Shown: piece after piece, positions 61,301-64,000 of the stretch | How positions within the stretch are numbered: position 1 is the first letter of the stretch | Layout of the letters: each line of letters begins with the position of its first letter | Origin: Gordionus sp. m RMFG-2023 | Lineage: Eukaryota; Nematomorpha; Gordioida; Chordodea; Parachordodidae | Assembly (NCBI RefSeq): GCF_954871325.1 | Contig: NC_088775.1 | Location: 81,259,561-81,323,560 of the forward strand | Length of the DNA stretch: 64,000 nucleotides | Direction: 5' to 3' | Notes under the pieces: generated by a model | Told to the model about the DNA's origin: nothing | Seen by the model: the letters and a program-made list of their open reading frames with translations, nothing else | Database searches by the model: none | Made by a program: the position numbers and the translations under genes

Positions 61301-62463
61301 CTAATTTCTAGTATAATAAGATAATGATTTTTTTTTGTTTTTAAAAATCTTACGATTAAGTGTTATTCATTATAATAGTAATTAATTTTTGGTGGAGGAA
61401 ATTTTTTTTTATTGAATTTGAAAACAAATTGAAGAATTTTGGCCCAAAGTTTTGAGCAGAAAATCTTTGATGATAACTAGTATTTTTTTAAGATCAAAAT
61501 CATTTTTTAAATAATTTGTGATTTATAAAAGACTTTTAACCAAAAATGGGGGATAAAATCGCTAAAACAAAAATTACTAAAAATTGGGAATCTCGTTAAT
61601 ATCTCCTGGAAATTTTTTAAGTATAATTAAAATTAATATTAATAGATGCTAGGGAATTAAATACTGTATTTAAATTATTTTTTTAAAAAATTCACCAAAA
61701 ATGGAGGAAATATTATTCATATAATGATAATATTTCCTCTATTTTTAGTAATTATTTTAAAAACATAACTTAAATACAAGTGTTTACTTCCCTTGCATCT
61801 ATTTAATATTAATTTCTAATATACTTATAATATTTACTAAGAGATATAAGTGATATCCAATTTTTAACAATTTTTGATTTAGACGTTTAGAACGGATCAA
61901 AAAAAATTAAAATTTTAGGTAAAATTTAATCAAAAAATTTGTTTGAGCATTCTCAAAATTCTCTTTTAAAAAAAATTCATATAAATTCATATATAAAAAT
62001 CATTGAAGATTTTCTATTTCGAACATTTCAAACTCTGCTAAGATGAAATTATTATTTACATTGAAACCCTACCATAAGATAATAATTTAAATAGGAAGTC
62101 TTATTAAAAGATATTGATGAAGATCAACCGGACCGTCTAAGATAGCCCGCAATCCGAGAAAAATTTTAAAAATGGTTGGAGGCATTAGGAACGAGTTTAG
62201 AAACCAACTAGTTATGCTGTCAACCAAATAGGTCTTGTTGAACAATGTGAACCGGCCTTGTTTATATGTCAACTCATTCGTAAAGATTTGGGTAGATATT
62301 TATTTTTTTAGAAATTTATACTTGAGATATTTTTTTCTCGCCAAACCAATAAATCCAAAGGTGATCTTTTGCAGGATTTGGCATATCGCCATCTGTTTGG
62401 TCTACGATAATAGCGGGTAAAGGTAGGTAAGAGCCGAATTTCCCCCAAACTAATTCGTAGCGG
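51053..62463 (-). CDS. DNMT3: De novo DNA (cytosine-5) methyltransferase, DNMT3 type, 15 exons seen, 5' end missing
   Basis: DNMT3 enzymes transfer a methyl group from S-adenosylmethionine to cytosine C5 in nuclear DNA. Exons in transcription order (window coordinates): 62322-62463, 61028-61141, 60009-60213, 59579-59710, 58047-58138, 56843-56890, 56211-56333, 55779-55901, 55321-55381, 54897-55042, 53232-53322, 53010-53170, 51617-51702, 51267-51512, 51053-51209. All introns are GT-AG and all phases agree, giving 641 codons and a TAA stop at 51053-51055. Order: PWWP-like barrel and helices, a linker with an acidic patch, an ADD zinc domain, then the catalytic domain. Human DNMT3B is about 853 aa, so the N-terminal region is short or partly missing. 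A possible AATAAA lies at 51039-51044. Vertebrate DNMT3L lacks catalytic motifs that are present here, so this is a DNMT3A/B-like enzyme, not DNMT3L. Confidence 0.94.
53568..54420 (+). mobile_element. hAT remnant with GC-rich end and transposase C-terminal relic, in a DNMT3 intron
   Basis: The left part has AGAGGTCAGCATTGGGCGGG followed by several GGGCGGG/CCCACC blocks. At 54294-54410 the plus strand reads [20 protein letters not shown], then a decayed tail, matching the hAT dimerisation motif (IPASSxxSERxFSxAG). No right end was found. It lies antisense inside the 1574-bp DNMT3 intron. Confidence 0.6.
55602..55688 (-). pseudogene. tRNA-derived pol III-type sequence with internal duplication
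   Basis: On the minus strand it begins ATGGCC, has an A-box-like GGCCTAGTCTGCTCAGT and a B-box GGGTTCAAATCC, and ends GGGCCAT, which pairs with the first bases. It is followed at once by a run of eight T, the pol III stop signal. The middle holds a 19-bp tandem duplication (unit ATCGGATTGTRATRCACGC on the plus strand, two differences); with one unit removed the length is about 68 nt. It lies in a DNMT3 intron on the same strand. The T-stem is poorly paired, so a pseudogene or SINE head is more likely than a working tRNA. Confidence 0.55.
55779..58138 (-). CDS. DNMT3 exons 5-8: ADD zinc domain
   Basis: ADD domains bind the unmodified H3 tail and gate DNMT3 activity. Exon 58047-58138 reads DFCLSCKND, then [14 protein letters not shown] (family: CISCGSLNV, EHPLFIGGMCQNCK). 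The 48-nt exon 56843-56890 reads [12 protein letters not shown] and supplies the acidic pair before the PHD part. Exon 56211-56333 reads [19 protein letters not shown], then [10 protein letters not shown]. Exon 55779-55901 reads [20 protein letters not shown], then EW. I count twelve cysteines in the expected pairs, enough for the three zincs of an ADD domain. All four exons have canonical GT-AG ends in matching phases. Confidence 0.93.
57030..57412. mobile_element. GC-tipped hAT-type element (copy C), in a DNMT3 intron
   Basis: The right tip is GGCCCATGATGGTCTCTG, with AGGCCGGGCCCAT and ACCCGGCCCAT blocks inside both ends. Length about 380 bp; the left tip is decayed. Lies in the intron between the first two ADD exons. 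Confidence 0.6.
58334..58591. mobile_element. GC-tipped hAT-type element (copy D), in a DNMT3 intron
   Basis: The tips are CAGACATGCAG and CTGTAGGTCTCTG, with GACCGGGCCGGGCC just inside the left end and GGGCCGTGCC near the right. About 258 bp, non-coding. No clear target duplication. Confidence 0.65.
59579..59710 (-). CDS. DNMT3 exon 4: acidic linker
   Basis: Reads [19 protein letters not shown], then an acidic run [20 protein letters not shown], ending before a GTATCC donor. The acceptor used (AAAG at 59711) is the only one that keeps phase with exon 3 and also excludes an upstream in-frame stop. Flanking phases with exon 5 agree. Linkers between PWWP and ADD are poorly conserved, so support comes from frame, splice sites and composition rather than similarity. 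Confidence 0.72.
60009..61141 (-). CDS. DNMT3 exons 2-3: PWWP C-terminal helices and linker
   Basis: Exon 61028-61141 reads [13 protein letters not shown], then [16 protein letters not shown]. It aligns with the helical end of DNMT3 PWWP domains (family: [21 protein letters not shown]). Exon 60009-60213 starts [11 protein letters not shown] after a GTATCAG acceptor and continues through a serine- and acid-bearing linker to DDPFFPAP. Acceptors and donors are canonical, with phase 0 into exon 3 and phase 1 out. The 814-bp intron between them shows nothing but AT-rich DNA. Confidence 0.85.
62322..62463 (-). CDS. DNMT3 exon 1 of the visible set: PWWP-like domain
   Basis: The reading is [20 protein letters not shown], then [14 protein letters not shown]. 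This is the beta-barrel start of a PWWP domain (family pattern: G/E-LVW-GK, P-W-W-P, then a WxxWFG/D strand). The family's PWWP or SWWP signature is replaced by LPLP; the LVWGK and YWFG parts are kept. The acceptor is AG at 62464-62465 (phase 2) and the donor is GTATAA after codon CAA (phase 0). No start codon exists in this exon, so at least one upstream exon must lie above 62465; I could not find it. In DNMT3 the PWWP domain reads histone H3K36 methylation and DNA. Whether LPLP still does so is unknown. Confidence 0.88.
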
Positions 62464-62615
62464 CTGAATATTTTATGATGGCTTATGTTTTTTTAAAATA
62501 TTCAATATGATAAAAGCATCCTTTTTTAAAAAAAATTAATATTTATATAAATAAAATGTAATATCATGTCAAGTGTCAAAAAATTAGCAATATTTAGTAA
62601 GACTTTTGAATACCT

Positions 62616-63013
62616 AGAGATCTGCAAATCACGGCCCGAGAGATCTGCAAATCACGGCCCGGCCTGTACCCGGGCAGGGTCTATTTAAAAAAATGATTCG
62701 TTTCTGGCTGGGTCGGGCCTAATATTTTTTTAAAATTACGAACCGGAAGGCTTAAATTAAATATATCATTATATTTTGTAAATAAATTGATATATTTTAA
62801 TATTCTTGCAAGAAACAAGTCGCTTATATTTTTTATTTGTATAATATTTTTTTTTATAAATTCGGGCTGGGGCGGACAAATAATTTTTAATTTGGGTATG
62901 GCTTTTCGGGACCAATAAGAAAAATTTTGCTTGAGATCGTGGCGGGCAGGGCAAATTTTTCTAAAAAGTTCCGGGCCTTACTGGGTTTAAAAAATTAGGC
63001 CCGATGCAGATCA
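62616..63013. mobile_element. GC-tipped hAT-type element (copy E), left tip duplicated
   Basis: The left tip AGAGATCTGCAAATCACGG is present twice as a perfect 23-bp tandem repeat (62616-62638, 62639-62661). The right side ends GGCCCGATGCAGATCAC. GC-rich blocks CCCGGCCTGTACCCGGGC, GGCTGGGTCGGGCC and TTCCGGGCCTTACTGGG mark both ends. Lies upstream of the first visible DNMT3 exon. Confidence 0.6.
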
Positions 63014-64000
63014 CACACACATCACTAAAATGTTATATACATCACATTTTTTTAAATCAATAACTTTTATTTGCTACGTTAAAATTAAAATCTAGCACTA
63101 GTTTATTTTTATCGTCCCCAAGAGTTAAGATTTTTGTGAAAAGTGCAAAAAAAAAAAGATGCTTTAAGAATTCCACTTATTTCAAATATTCATTCCCTAA
63201 AATTATTTTTATAGAATTTTAAATATTTAGATATGTTGATGAAATTAAAAATGCCATAAACAATTTTAAAAATAAATTAACCAATAACAATAATTTTTTT
63301 TTATCGCCAAAGTATGCATGTTTTTTATTTAGATAGAAATAAAAATTAGATATATTTTTTTATTAAAAATATTATATATAATGATTTTGTAATTGTTATT
63401 CTTACGAAATTTTATTGGATGTTTGGGCAGAATTTTTGCAAGGCTTCCTTTTCATAATAATAATGAATATTCCTTTCCTGTTAATATTTTTTTCATAAAA
63501 ATTATTAATATTTTCTTTTAATCGAAATTTATTTTTTATTTCTTTAAATTTTTTTTAAAAACCATAACAAGGCGCCAAAAGAAAGTAGCATTTTTTTTTA
63601 TTTTTTTGTTTATTTTTTTTGAAAGGAACAAAAAAATAAATATTTTCAAATTTCATTTCGCATTATATTGTACTTTTTTATTCTTATTTATTTTCTGTTT
63701 TTCTGTAACTAATTAATAATGTCCCAACTATAGGATTATGATCCACATGGAATTGCCGTTAAAACGACTGATTTACTTATAATCACAGGAACTATCATAT
63801 TTGATAGGTTATTAATAAAAATGATAAAATTTACCCACTTTCTAACCTTTAATCTTGCCATAGGCGCCTACTTTATATGGGCAACGGGGCTCTAGCCCCT
63901 ATTGACAAATTTAGATAAATTATTTATTATTTAAAAATGAAAAAAAAACATTCATATATTTCTAAATTGCTATGCTCTTTCATCTAGTTGCTCTATCCAT
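63014..64000. other. AT-rich stretch upstream of the visible DNMT3 exons
   Basis: Should contain, or lead to, the missing 5' exon(s) of DNMT3 on the minus strand. I found no open stretch ending in a phase-2 donor that I would defend. 63720-63900 is less AT-rich. Confidence 0.4.

Noticed and set aside
1-64000. CRISPR arrays, operons, ribosome binding sites
   Set aside because: No regularly spaced repeats were seen, and spliceosomal introns mark the DNA as eukaryotic nuclear.

Overview
This window looks like nuclear DNA of a very AT-rich, intron-bearing animal or a close animal relative. The evidence is two conserved, multi-exon genes. One encodes the spliceosomal HAT-repeat protein XAB2/Syf1 (plus strand, 35123-47106). 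The other encodes a de novo DNA cytosine methyltransferase of the DNMT3 type, with PWWP-like, ADD and catalytic domains (minus strand, 62463 down to 51053). The PWWP-ADD-methyltransferase order is known as an animal architecture. I do not name a species. The two genes converge tail to tail, 3.9 kb apart. Both were assembled by hand from GT-AG junctions that keep the reading frame and match the known family order. XAB2 closes from ATG to stop (15 exons, 801 aa). DNMT3 closes from the PWWP domain to its stop (15 exons, 641 aa), but its first exon(s) were not found.

The first 35 kb is gene-poor and full of dead mobile DNA. It holds: three scattered fragments of one unusual reverse-transcriptase family with a C-terminal Cys/His plus nuclease-like module (3.9, 10.6-11.2 and 16.6-17.6 kb); an RTE-type LINE (13.1-16.1 kb) directly preceded by a tRNA-like sequence; a decayed Ty3/gypsy-type LTR element (19.5-24.4 kb); several hAT and Tc1/mariner-type miniature elements; and a three-level nest of DNA transposons (31.6-33.3 kb). 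The only likely host gene there is a small two-exon WH2-domain gene (27674-27968). A few coding-like patches (17.9-18.6 kb minus, 28.8 kb plus, 30.3-30.7 kb minus) could not be identified.

From 35 to 64 kb the space between exons is again mostly transposon debris. A hAT family with GC-rich, CGGGCC-type ends in otherwise AT-rich DNA sits in the introns of both genes. The first four XAB2 introns are only 41-45 nt, while later ones reach 2.5 kb. The DNMT3 keeps all visible catalytic motifs and twelve ADD cysteines, but its PWWP signature is LPLP, and the position matching human DNMT3A R882 is a proline.

No operon, CRISPR array, rRNA gene or clearly functional tRNA gene was seen. Three tRNA-like sequences are present and look like pseudogenes or SINE heads.
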